A DNA stretch of 64,000 nt, from assembly GCA_914767715.1 (NCBI GenBank), contig OU612065.1, positions 10,230,001-10,294,000 of the forward strand, in the 5' to 3' direction. Below are positions 48,918 through 61,293 of the stretch, one piece after another. The first letter of the stretch is position 1; the number at the start of each line of letters is the position of its first letter. Source of the stretch: Membranipora membranacea. Lineage: Eukaryota; Bryozoa; Gymnolaemata; Cheilostomatida; Membraniporidae. Below the pieces are notes generated by a model, which had not been told where the DNA came from, did no database searches, and saw only the letters and a program-made list of their open reading frames with translations. The translations under genes were made by a program, and so were the position numbers.

Positions 48918-50206
48918 TGTCTGAGAAAACATCCCATATCCATGTATGAGCTTAGCTAAGTGATGCATTACTATGGAGGAATTTTTGACATGGACACGTA
49001 TAATTCTTTGAGGCACACATATCTATTTATATTATTTTCTAGTCATTAAATATCATTCTGGCCTTACTAGTTATATCAAGTGGTTTATTCCCCACCCTTG
49101 ACTATAATCTATGTATCGGCTTCAGTTTTCCTAAGTAGATAATGAAGGCGAGAAGATGTTCTCAACTTATTTAGGAGATGATGACTTTCTTGTCATAATC
49201 AATGAGATGGGAGAGCATGTTTATATGTTGATATAAATTATTGTTTGTATGGCAAGCGATGACTGAATCTCATTGATGGATCTAACATCAAAGTAATTTT
49301 CTAAACCCTACATTTCTTTTTATTTTCCTGCCATATCTATATTGTTCAAATCGGGTAGCACATTAGACAATTTCTGTATTTTTATTTTTGGTTGTTTTGA
49401 GATAATATCTAGTGACTTTCTTTTGGATGGTAGTCATTATACAGAGGTATTGTATCTATGCACTAACAACATTTCTAGACAGTGCACACATGGAGTTTAC
49501 TGGATTTAGTTATTTGTATTATAGTATCACTGTGGCTAGAAGTGCCAAAAGTGTCAAAGTTGGACTTTTCTCCCAAATAAATTTGTTTATAAGTATTAAA
49601 GTACTTTGGTTCTGACTTCTGCTGATGCATACATTATTCATGGTATTCACATATAAGAATAAAAATGGTAGATTGAAGACAACAGTACTGATACACAACA
49701 TGAGGATTCCGTATCAAATGCGTAAGATATGTTTGATCAATAGCTTGATGACCAACATAAACTAGGACAGTTGTAAACCAATACCCAGAGGTAACATTTA
49801 TACATTACGATGATCCAACAGTACAAGTTTTCTTAATAAATCCGACATATATATTATATACTATACACATTTTTGTACAAGAAAAATCACCATCAGATCA
49901 GAACCAGGCTGAGTGCTTAGCACATCATATTAACAACAATACAGATATAGTCAAGTCGAATTTTTGTGCTATCAGCAAATAAATAGTTCCATTTTATGGT
50001 ACAATGTTCCTCCCAGGTAAACTTACAATCGCATTCTAAAAGACCAGGTCGATTGGTTACTCTCATCGATTTTTTGGGAAGTAAAAAAGTGTGAAATTGT
50101 GACTGGACTCATTGCGAAGTGCTGGCAGGTAGCAGCTGATTGTTCCGAAAAAACTATATATATAAGTGAGACATGTATGTATATTTGGGAGTTAATGATG
50201 TCTATG
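48918..50206. other. Convergent intergenic region between DNAJC5 and ZC3H4-like
   Basis: It holds the 3' ends of both genes, including AATAAA at 49576-49581 for DNAJC5. It is AT-rich. No open frame has a recognisable family, and no structured repeat stands out. Confidence 0.5.
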
Positions 50207-53200
50207 CTACGTCTCAGTCATGTCTATTTTTAGTGAGTCCTCTTCCTCATCATCTTCGTCGACTGGTGGAGTTGAGTTAAAAGTTGAGTTTGTCTGTATC
50301 TGGTTTATTTTACTATACATAGTCCTTGGAGCGTTTCTAGCTTTAATACCTACATTGTCATTCAGAGGCTCGTTGTTACTATTTTGATCACCTTGACCTC
50401 GGTTAGATGTCATCTTCTTATCTAAACTGTTGCGTCTAGAATTAGAACTGTCACTTGATGTTCTGGAAAGCCGAGATTTATCATTTTTGGCTGCTATGGG
50501 GGCAGCATGAGACATCATCATTGCATTCTGCATGCGCTGCAGGTCAGCTGTAATGTCAGGTAATGATGGTGGTGCATTGCTGGATGTTGACTTCATTGAA
50601 TCAACTCGCTTTTTAATTCTCGGATCTCTTAATAGTTCTTGGCTACTCTCAGCACCGGCTGGTATATAAAGTGTACTTGATAGTACATCTACAGTCACTA
50701 GTTTGAAAGTCATTTCATTCTTAAATTTGCCATCTAGTTCAGCTGGTGGCGCAGTAACCTTAGGAGGAGCTGGCAGTAGAGGCTCTCTTTTTATGGGTGG
50801 GCTGTGTTTCATAGTACTGTCTATAAGGGGAGAATTAGATCTGACGGTAGCTGAGGTTCTCGGATCAGCACGGGGGTCGTATGCAGGCAGAGGGGGGTCT
50901 ATCTCAGTTCCACTACTCGGATCAGGTAGCAGTGGTTGAGGTGCACGTGGGTCTTTCATCCTTGGGTCAAGACGTGCTTGAGCTGCTCTAGGGTCAGCAG
51001 CAGAACTGCGGGGATCAAGGGCATTACCACCACGAGGGTCAGCAGCAACACCACGAGGGTCAGCGACAAAACGAGGATCTGCGGTAACACCACGAGGATC
51101 TGCAGCAGCACTACGAGGGTCAGCAGCAACACCACGAGGGTCAGTGACAGCACTCCAAGGGTCAGAAGAAGAGCTTCTTGGGTCAGCTCCAGCTGGTCTG
51201 GGATCTGCTGCTCGAGGAGTATTGGAACTAAAACGAAATTGTCACAGCGTTTAAGCTTACATTCTTAAAGGTAGTGACATTGCATCAGGAACAGATTGTT
51301 TTGATAATAGTATACATTGTGTGCTAGGCTTATTTTACAAGTTTGTGTGATACCATGATGTTGATGAGCAACTAACAGCGACAACACTGCTATTCATAAC
51401 CAAGCTAGTCTCCTATCAAATCAGAAACAGATGTATCGAGCTAGGTCCCTTGTGAAGAGCAGTATGATTTACCTTGAGGCAGTGGCCGCATTAGCAGCAG
51501 CCCCGGAGCGCAGAGCCTGCAAAATTTTACTCAGTGCATTCTGGGCTTGTTGAGAGGTAGAGTTCACATTACTATCTCCCTCAGCCTGAGGTCCTGGTAA
51601 AGGTAGTAGGCCAGCTTTTGGCGGTCGGTCCTCACTATCCCCATGTCCAGACCTGCCACCACCATGTGAAGCTGAGAAAACAAAGGAAATAACGGCTATA
51701 TTTTTACTCAAATTAGGCTGTAATCACCCAACTTAGAATCAAACTATCATTATACTTGTTGTCAATATAAGGAAAAGCAACTGAAATAAAACAACTCCTC
51801 TAAGCAGAATTTTGAATTCATCTTTCGCAAAACTCGCGATTTTTCTCACCATTAGAAGGTCCAGGGAGATCAGGTCCCCATCTGTTTCGTTTAGGTAGAT
51901 GATTTGATCCATCATCTGAGCTAAATCTAGTTCTCTCTCGCCGATCTGGTGTCACTAATGTCTCCGTGTAAAAAGACTTCGGTCTGAAAATTAAACAAAA
52001 ACATTGTGTTAAATAAAACCCAAATGAACACATTTATTACTTATTACGAGTGGTATGGTCCTCAATCACCAGGCTTTCAGTTATAATATGCAAGCAATGG
52101 GGGAAAAATTGGATTGTTATCACATTTCAAACCTTATACTATGGGCTAGCATCAAAAGGTAACTGACCTCTTGAGGGGAGAGTCATATCTGCCTGATCTG
52201 TCGTCGTCTGACTCTGAGAGAGGAGCGGTCAGTTCATCATATAGCCCGGCATCTAACTTCTGCTGTAACTCAGCTGATGGTGCCACATTCAGATCAAACA
52301 GAGACATGGCACCGCCAGAAGATGAGCTACCAAACAAGGGAGGCGGAAGCGTTTCTCTACCCATATCTCGTTTATTTCGATGGGATCCAAGCCTCATGTC
52401 TTCGTCTCGGTCACCGCGATGGAATGGTACCCGCTCTGGAGGAGACTTTCTCATGTCATCATCCGGATCGAAGTTGCTGATTTTAGGAGGTGGTAAAGCT
52501 AACGAGTCGTCATAGCTGTCCCTGTCTGCTGAACGTTCACGTTCTCTACGTGACTCCTTTGGTGGACTCCCTGCAACAGCAATGTGAACAGCACAGGTGA
52601 AAGATGTGACACAAACATGTATCTTAGAGTAGCTTATTGATCTTAAGCTGTACCTTGACAACAAAACCAAGCCATCCACTCTATCAAATTTTTGCAATAA
52701 CACAAGTAAGAAATTAATCTTCAACACTATATTTCATATATCCACACAAAGATATTTAACTACAATGGTGACTATTTGGACTCACCCAATAAACTAGGTT
52801 TGTTCTCCGGTTTGAAAGTTCCAGTTTCTTCAAGCAAAATGGCTTTCTCTAGTAGTGGTTTGGTGGAATCTGTCAAAGGCTCATGAGAGAATTTACATTT
52901 CTCAGCATTGAAGCATTTCTGTCCTGTATGGTAATACTTGCACGGTACTTCGCTATGAAGATAGATACACATGTCCCCTTTTGCACAATAACCTTGTAGG
53001 AAAAATTTACATGCTTCCATCTTCTTAGCAGGAATGAAGTTGTGGCTGTATTGACACCTCTCTCCCTGTTGTGGATGAATATAAAAGTGTGTTAATTCTG
53101 GTGACAATATGAAAATAGGACAAGGATAAGTAGTATTATCGTTTTACAAGCAAAGAGATTGTGGTAGTAGTAGTATGGCAGGCTGAGGAGACCCCCCATC

Positions 53201-55940
53201 ATCATTATTTTCGGGTTGGGCGGGCGCCTTAATGCCCTGGGCACATCTGGTTTAGAAGTTGTCATGATCGACAGCGAGCGCAATTCCTGTAGGCCCCCCA
53301 ACAGCGGTTCTATGCACTTTTAATGAGTCATGCATTGTTTTATATCCCCCTTACCTTTTGACATTTGCCCTCTGCATAGAATTTACATTTCTGAGTTTTT
53401 TCTCTTGGCATTTCTTCTCTTCTGTTTCGTCTGCTCCTCATGTGATCTCGTTCTCTCATCACCATCTGTTCCTGCCACCGCTTCTTCTTCATCATCTTCT
53501 TCATTTTACTGGCAGACAGACCTGGGATAGAAGCCTGCTTCCTCGCAAACAGTGCCTGCAATCAATAGATGTACAATTACAAAGGAGTATACAAATAACT
53601 GAGTCTTGGCTACACGCGCTTGCAGTGTCAAAGTAAAATAGATCTCTCTCCTGCAAAGGGAACATCGTCCATCCAAGGGGCAGAAGATTGCCTTGAAATT
53701 TCCATTGACAACTAGGTTTTTCTACACCTTTCATTATGAATGGTACATAAGAAAATACCAAGGGTAAACCTATAGAAAACAAAAAAATAGAAGCATCAAA
53801 ATGAATGACTGACAATCGACCGATTAGTAGAATATTTCAGTCGGGGATATATGGATTGCTACCTCTTTCTCAGCAGCAGATACATTAGGATCCATGAGCT
53901 CATCTCCCACCATACTGTACAGAGTCTCAGAGAACTCGTCATCTGATGAGTCATCAGGAGGTGAGGCGTATGGGTCAGGGGGAGGTGAGTCATAGGGCCC
54001 TGTGGGTGGTGGAGACCGTCCATAGGGACCTTCATATCCATCATATACCCTCTCATCACTGTAGGTTCTTCTTCTGTCACCTCTCCATCTATATCAATGT
54101 GAAGATCATCATATATCAAATATACCCACTACTACATTCTTAGTGTTCGTCCCCAACATAAACTGGAGTTATATCATCTCTTGACTGTGAGCAGATGACT
54201 CCTCATAACCATAGACGGGAGATATTCGTTAAGCACATCATTCAATGAGCATTCGATGCCATTTTATTCATCTGAATATCCTAGTACTGCTAATTACCTG
54301 TCATCATATCGATCATATATATCGTCAGCGTAAGGAGGAGGAGGATGTTCCTCACCATAGTCATCTTCATAATCTTCCTCCACACGTGCTCCATGCTTCT
54401 TCCTTCTCTACAAGACAATGACAATTGGACGTTGATTAGGATATACTTGGATTCTAAACACAAAGTAGAACTGTATACAGCGGTGAGGGTTATTTTGAAA
54501 CATTTTGCAATGAAAAGGACAAAGACAATTATACAGTACCTTGCGCTCTTCCTTCTCTTTTTTCTCTCGTTTACGTTTCTGCTTTTTCTCTTTCTTTTTT
54601 CTCTCTTTCTCCTTCTTCCGCCTTTTTCTCTCAGACCTTTGTGTTTCCTCATCAGATGAGCTGCTTGATTCAGAGCTCTGCTCTATCGCTCCTTGCTCAT
54701 GACTCTTCTGAATTGGTAAATAATAGAAAACTGAAACATCTATGATAGGATAAGAAAGAAAACTGATATAGCTGAGGTGTAATTTTATGTTGAAAACTGA
54801 TGCTTTGTATAAAAGAAAAGCAACTGACCTGATCCTCTGATGACTCAGTAGATTTACGTTTGCGTTTATTGTTTGGTATCTCAGGAGCTGGCATAGTTTT
54901 TAAATCATCTGCTTCTTTTTTAACAGTAATTTTGTCACGCGGCTCGGTTTTCACAGCTGAAGAAAATAACACTGCAATAACCGCAAAAAGCTACGAGGGA
55001 AGGAAAAAACTTCAGTGGTATAATTCTCAACAGTCAATTTAATCAGATCATTGAATGTGTGGAGCAGTAACACTCATGTTGCAGAAGTTAAACACATCAC
55101 TAGATAGGCAGGGAGGAGGGATAGAGAGCCTAACCATGATCTCCGGCGAGCCGTATGGAGTTCTCACATATTGCGCAGTTACAAGGTATTTGAGTTTCCT
55201 TGAATAGGTAATTATTGTGAGATAACAGCGATCAATTTGAGTATCATTTCAAACCAACCTTTGTGACTAGAAGCTTTATTAGCAGATTCAGTGCCATCAT
55301 CACTACTCAGCTCACCATCCTCCAGATCCTCAGGAGGGATATCATCATCACCAGCAAGCTCCGCTGTCTCGCCTGGTTCTGTACCAGCAGCCCCCGATGT
55401 CTCACCTGGTTCTGTACCAGCATCCCCTACTGTTTCCCCCGGCTCGGTAACTAGCCCTGTCTCGTCTGATTCTGCCAGCAAAGGCTCGTCTACGGACTCT
55501 GTATTTGGCTCAGTTCCCTTGTTAGCCTCTGGCTCAGCATCCATCATAGCCTCTGACTCAGCGCCTAGTTCGGCCTCTGACTCAGCGCCTAGTTGGGCCT
55601 CTGACTCAGTGTTCAACTTGACCTCCGGCTCAGCGTCCAGTTCGGCCTCTGGATCAGCGTTAAGCTTTCTCTCTGACTCAGTGTTTAGCTGGGCTTCTGG
55701 TTCAGTGTCCATTTCAGCATCTGGCTCAGCCGTCATCTCTGACTCTGGCTCAGTGCCAATTTCTGCATCCGGCTCAGTTTCTAGCTCGGCCTTTGACCCA
55801 AGCTTCAGTTCTTCAGCTAATGGCTCAGCCATGTCATTAGCAGGTTCAGTCTTAATTGCCACAGATGTTGAATCTGGGGGATCTGTTTTCGCAATTGTAC
55901 TCTCAACCTCCAGAGGAGGGTCCTGTTCATTTTCAGCCAT
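50207..55940 (-). CDS. CCCH zinc-finger protein of the ZC3H4/ZC3H6/Su(sable) family
   Basis: Eleven coding exons on the minus strand: 55940-55259, 54956-54829, 54707-54540, 54407-54298, 54088-53863, 53555-53355, 53065-52786, 52570-52168, 51983-51850, 51671-51473 and 51227-50207. They join to 1183 residues. Vertebrate ZC3H4 restrains unproductive non-coding transcription, with Su(sable) the fly counterpart; the role here is inferred. Three CCCH fingers lie together: C495/C503/C509/H513, C524/C532/C538/H542 and C547/C556/C562/H566. Upstream are a Glu-rich degenerate repeat (about 45-190), an SSSSSDEE patch and a Lys/Arg/Glu run. Downstream is a long disordered region with a DPR-repeat block (about 850-930), a known trait of the family. 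The family is certain; which vertebrate paralogue (4, 6 or 8) is not. Confidence 0.9.
50890..51220 (-). repeat. Coding DPR repeat array in the ZC3H4-like gene
   Basis: About a dozen units of the type ADPRGVA, ADPRSAA and ADPRFV occur in the last exon, one of them mutated to DPW. At DNA level CCACGAGGGTCAGCAGCAA-like units recur every 24-30 bp. Isolated DPR motifs continue further on (SYDPRADPRT-like and LRDPRIKKR). Confidence 0.8.
55500..55830 (-). repeat. Acidic Glu-Ala degenerate repeat, N-terminal exon of the ZC3H4-like gene
   Basis: Units of about 8 residues such as TEPEAQLN, DAEPEVKLN and GAESEAEL repeat roughly a dozen times, each using GGCTCAGC/GACTCAGC-type DNA on the plus strand. 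It looks like a coding minisatellite that stays in frame. Confidence 0.75.
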
Positions 55941-58900
55941 TGCTTGATACCTCTTGTCTCATCAACGGTCTATAAATACAAGGACACTCATCAAGATCTT
56001 GCTCCAAGTCTTTTGACTTCCAGCAATTCCAGTAAAGTAGGGTAACAGAATAACGTGCTTCACCCACCAAATAGGGTAACAGAATAACGTGCTCCACCCA
56101 CTATCTTACTTCTACCAAAACATATCAATATTACTTTCAGATTTTACCAATATAAAGTTTCATCATGTTTTCTCAGTTTCTATCGGAGTTGGGGGTAGAT
56201 GCAGAGTACGTGCACATGCAGAACTTTCGTAATTAATTTTTTTATCGACCTTTCATTAAGCATAGTACGTTGGTTGGTGTTTGTCTTTTTTCTTTTTAAC
56301 CATGCATTCTTGTTTGAATAAGCTCAAGTGGGTCTACGAAAACGCCATAGTTGTGGAGGCACACATTAAATCTATCTCGAAGCTGTCGATGCTTTGGACT
56401 GCTACATGGAACACACACCACACACAAAACGCCATAACCAAATGACTTAATGAAGTGTTCAACTTTGGCACCATCTTCAGTTCATGGTTTATTCAAGGTT
56501 GGTTTATTGAGGCCCTTCACATGATTGGCTACATCCAAGACCATTTTGATTGGATTATCCTACTCTTGTGCATGCGCTGAACCCTTTCAATGTTTGCACC
56601 ATCGTAATTACAAAAGGGAGTCAAATCAGTAGATGTAACAACCAATGAATGATATAAAGATGGTAGCAACTATTACTATTGTGTTCAGGGGTAGAATGAA
56701 AGGCTGACCATATTCCAAAATTTGCGGCTGGAGTCTCTGGCTCATTTACAAATCGTGTGTCACGTATGGGCATTACCCCCATTTTACCTGTGCCTTTGAT
56801 TGACGGCAGGGGTATTTTAAATGATGATAATTATGATATGCCCCAAACAAGATTTAGAACAATACTGATAAAGTATTTTTATCTGGTCTACACTAATGGC
56901 CACTACCAAAATTATGTTTGAGCAGGGCTTCCATTCTCCCTGGTTTGAGTTAGAATGTTTGTCAACTTTGGCTTTTAACTGGTCATTTGTATTCCGATTT
57001 GAAAATGGTGCGGTAGTATTGCTAGACGGAGGATGGCCATAGCTTCGTTTGACCATTAAGGATACTCTAACCCCTAGTTACTACCCCTATATGATTTACA
57101 GAGGGGTCAATATTTAAGTACATCTTCCTCAAGCCAATAGATGTGCTAAAATTAGCTGCCAACAGGCTTTGGCTGTAAAGCTATTCCAGATAATGGTTCT
57201 AAAAATTATATGCCATAGCTTTCCATACTCAGCTAACTTAATAACACTGGCCATTGGGGATAGAGTTTTGGGGTATTTTCAAGGTCAAACATCAGGGCAT
57301 CCACTTGCTCACATTTTCTGACAATTATCACATTGTGTGTTCTCTTTCAAACTAAATTTTCTGTCCATTCTAGATCTATGCGCGCTATCTCTTGAAGCTT
57401 ACAACAACCCATTGGCGGACATATTATTATCAGTATGGGTATCGAGGGACCAGGCTATGGATTCATTATGGCATTTGTATGTTCAAAGAGCATCCGATTT
57501 TGTTTGTTGGGAATCATATGGCAGGCACATACATTGTTGTTCAGTTATGGAGAGCCAGGTATCTTCGATTTTGTTCTGTCATCCGTTAGCCACTTCACTC
57601 TACAAGAAAGGGAGAAAAATGTTGGTTTTTTTTGTGGCAAGTAAAATCATACATTAAAATCTGCCATCACTATATTATGTTGACACCATACCACAGAAAG
57701 CTTCTTATGAGTGTCGTCAATTATAAAGCCAAATAGTTGATGGTGTCATTCATCTTGCTTACTAGACCATAACTAGGGATTGTTGACTTGAGATATCTGT
57801 AGTCTCTGATTATACTATGCGGACAAGTAGATTTGTGATGAAGGCAGTCACACAGTCCACAGCTGGCTATGGAGGGCCATCTGTACAGCCAACAATGACA
57901 TCACAACTACATGGACATCAACGAGAATACTGTGGTACCAGGGAAATGAGTAATGCTGATGAAATATCGTGCACACATCAATGTGTATTGTACAGTTAAA
58001 TGTATGAGGAAGTGGGTCATCAACTTGTGAAACAAAGCAACAACCTGCCGGAGAGAAATATGGCTGCAGAAAATTGTCTCAATAAAGGCAGAACAGTTAT
58101 ATCGATGGTATTACTGAGTTCAGTATTTTGTGTTGTAATTTTTACTCAATTTTGCTTTCCATCAATAAAATGCAGAATTTTCAAAATCATATCCTTGCTA
58201 CATAAATTTTAAAGCGAGTCTTAAACCGAATGATAATTGTTAATACAAACTAGCGATCAGGGTGTTTACTAATCAATTCAAGGAAGAACCAACATGATCG
58301 CCTAATAATTTTCCAGCAATAATTCCACTGTTAAAACCCGTACAGTAGAAAGAAATACCACGATTTGATTTCGTTATCACTACGCACGCTGAGTAAAGAA
58401 CCTGTAATGGTAGAGAAACATATGTGTTTCAGTTAACTTCCATTCCACATGAATTCTCCCTATCAACTATTGGTGTGATTCACGAAGCCTTATTTATGAC
58501 TGCGCTCTGCAGTACAATTTGTTCAAGAATATTTTTAAAGAATCGTTTTCCACGTCCCAGAGTGATGTGTGTTCAAGGCTAAAACATTATACACCGATGA
58601 ACATTCCACCATCAAAATATATAATTATGAGTTTTCAGGCAGCAAACTAAACTAGCAGGAAATATCATCACGGCTTACCAATTTCCTTAAAACACTAGGC
58701 AATAAGTATGGTATATAGACCATGATCTCGCAGCAAACAAGGATACATCTTTCCGAGTAGAACAACAAATGATTGAGTTCCAACAATGTGTTTTTCAGTG
58801 ATGAAATATATTATATATATTTCAATTTGAATTTTCTAGTTCTTCATTTTTAAGTTTGATTCGGCATGGCACATAATCGGTTAACACTTACCTCGCTTAA

Positions 58901-61293
58901 TAAATAGTTGCGCCCACAACTAACTGTAATGAAATTTTTTTCTTCCCTACACTACAGTTAGTAACAATATATTCAGAGAAAAGTTGGGAAGACCAGCCTA
59001 TCTATCGTCTCGGTGCACCATGAATAGGTCATACATGTCGTCACGATAACGTACCGTTCCCCAACCCAAAACAAGAAACATACATACACATATAAGTCTA
59101 CATCAGATCATGCGTTTCTCAGTGCGGCGTTACTGAATATGGTTGACGAGGGCATGGTTGCAACTAATCGTGCTGAATAGAACCCTAGAATCAATTGGAC
59201 AAATAAATTGTGTCAATTTGGTATAGTAATTTGAAGTTGAAGGTAGGTTACCAGTACTGGCTTCACGCTGATGACAATTCTCAAAATGAGGTCCTGAACG
59301 TTTTGGCACAGTACTCTCATGTACACGCACAGCTTACAACTAATTTGCACGACCTGTACCTGCAACCAACCCTTGCCCACCAGGTGCTGACTGTTCGACT
59401 CATTAACCTTCATTTGGAGTCCCTTTACTCTCCTTTACAAATCTAACGCATGCCTTTCAACAAAGTCAGAGATATAGTTGCAGCCGTTTCTGACTGAAGG
59501 TGAAGATATATATTACCATGTATATAGCCACAGCACATGTATACTGTATGGAGAATAGTAGATGACCCTATGCAGAAGTCAGATTTTAAGGTTATTCATA
59601 TCATAGGCCTTCTAGTTCACCAACTAAATGAATTTAGATCAGTTACTTTCTATCTATGATTCAGTTTTTTCTGTGTTGCTCAATGCACAGTAGACTACCA
59701 CTTGCATTCACGACAGAGCAACAACTGAAAACGCTATAATATTGACGTCATGAATATGGTTGCGCCAACACATTGGCAAGCTGCCAAAAGTGAGGTTTTA
59801 ATGCTTTTCCTTGGTTAAATATAATTAAAACACCAAAATCTAATCAAGACTACAGAGATATCAGCATTAACCTAAAGTTTGGCCTACTAATATTGAAAAA
59901 TACATCTAGGTAGATCATTTTGAAAGGAAAATGAGACAAGGTATGGTAGGGGAGTGAAATGTTCTTCTCATAGAGATACTGATTCACCTTTTCCTAATTT
60001 AAAAAAAATCAACTTCCTATCAAACTTTGTATCAAATTATAAAAACAATTTAGGGTTAATTTTGAATTTTGTCATGTTGAAGCTAACACATTGAAAATCC
60101 TCTGGCACAACTTTTTGTGTGAATTAATACCGGATATCATAAAATGGGTAGCTCTGCTTGATTAAGGCAAGAAGAAAGTGAAGAGCACCAATACACAGTG
60201 ACAATAGTAGGTAGCTCTAGCTGATAGATAGATAGGTAAATGATCTAACTACAGCATATCTGGCTGGACTATCCGTACCTACAATAGTACTGCAGTTTGA
60301 TCCAATTATGCAAATCAGCCCTCAAGTTACATGGCTACATGATGATTACTCAATCAATATCACTAGAAGAGTATGTATTGTTACTTGTAAATATATATAT
60401 ATAAATCGTATTTTTTAGCCTATAATATTATTAAATTAATAATAATAAATATAATTAATATATTTTATATACTTCTACAGTGAGTAAGAGTAACAACAGT
60501 TACTGTTAGTGATGTCCACTCCATCTTAATATTATTTATAAGTTAGGGCTGGTTGGCTGGAGTGAGAGGATGACTACTGTAACTGTTTCTGAGTCATTTT
60601 TATTTAATATGTACTCACTGCTGCTGTAACTATATAATCACACTAACAAGGAGTAACAGTTACTACTTGGTAATAATAAACAGTAAGCAATGGTCTTGGA
60701 TATATGTGAACAGTGGGTGGTGTTTGGAGAAAAGTATTAAATTCATACCCCAACTGTCAGTTAGTTGAAGTTTGAGATAGGTGATTCAGCAAAAATATAT
60801 ATTATATTGCTCATAATTCTATCCAAAATGGTCTTGGATGGATGAGTGAGTTACTATCAATCAAACCTCTACCTTGGTCGCAAGTTGGTAAAATGTACAT
60901 TGAATTGTAAAAAAAAATGGGATAATAACAGCTATAGGACCTACACACTATTGAACAGAAGACTCAATGGTCATCGACCCCCTGATGCCTACTGGGATTG
61001 TTCATTGGGCAGATGAATAAATTACTTACCATCTTTTTTGCTAGTAGGTTTTCCCTCCATTTCCACTATCCACACAGTACGTTGGTATGGGATCATGGTT
61101 TTCAGGATATTACAATTCAATACAAATAGAAACACACAAGTATCTGTTTAAATGAATTCTCATTTCATAAAGTGGGATATCTCTGTTAGATTTAGTGTCA
61201 TACAAAAGCTAATTGTTTGATCTCTCTGTTAGCTTTTAGTTTATGTTGTTACAGCAATATTAACTGACGCTGTAGACAAGTAATCCACAGAAT
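55941..61293. other. 5.3-kb divergent gap between ZC3H4-like and SUPT5H
   Basis: This is the largest gene-free stretch. It contains a 34-bp direct duplication (56038-56105), a 15-bp match (56928-56942) to the hairpin repeat at 11658-11672, and an AT-rich patch at about 60390-60480. Open frames at 57337-57657 overlap in three phases and show no family; those at 58000-58212 and 59210-59446 look like chance. Non-coding 5' exons of either gene may lie here but cannot be placed. Confidence 0.5.
56038..56105. repeat. 34-bp direct tandem duplication
   Basis: TAGGGTAACAGAATAACGTG begins both units (56038 and 56072), and they continue GCTTCACCCACC versus GCTCCACCCAC. It lies about 100 bp upstream of the ZC3H4-like start codon, in the likely promoter or 5' UTR. 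Confidence 0.85.

Noticed and set aside
57337..57657. A gene or transposon remnant from three overlapping open frames
   Set aside because: None of the three frames shows a recognisable family or splice context, and overlap in three phases is typical of chance.
59210..59446. A coding frame in the ZC3H4/SUPT5H gap
   Set aside because: It overlaps open frames on the other strand and has no recognisable motif or splice context.
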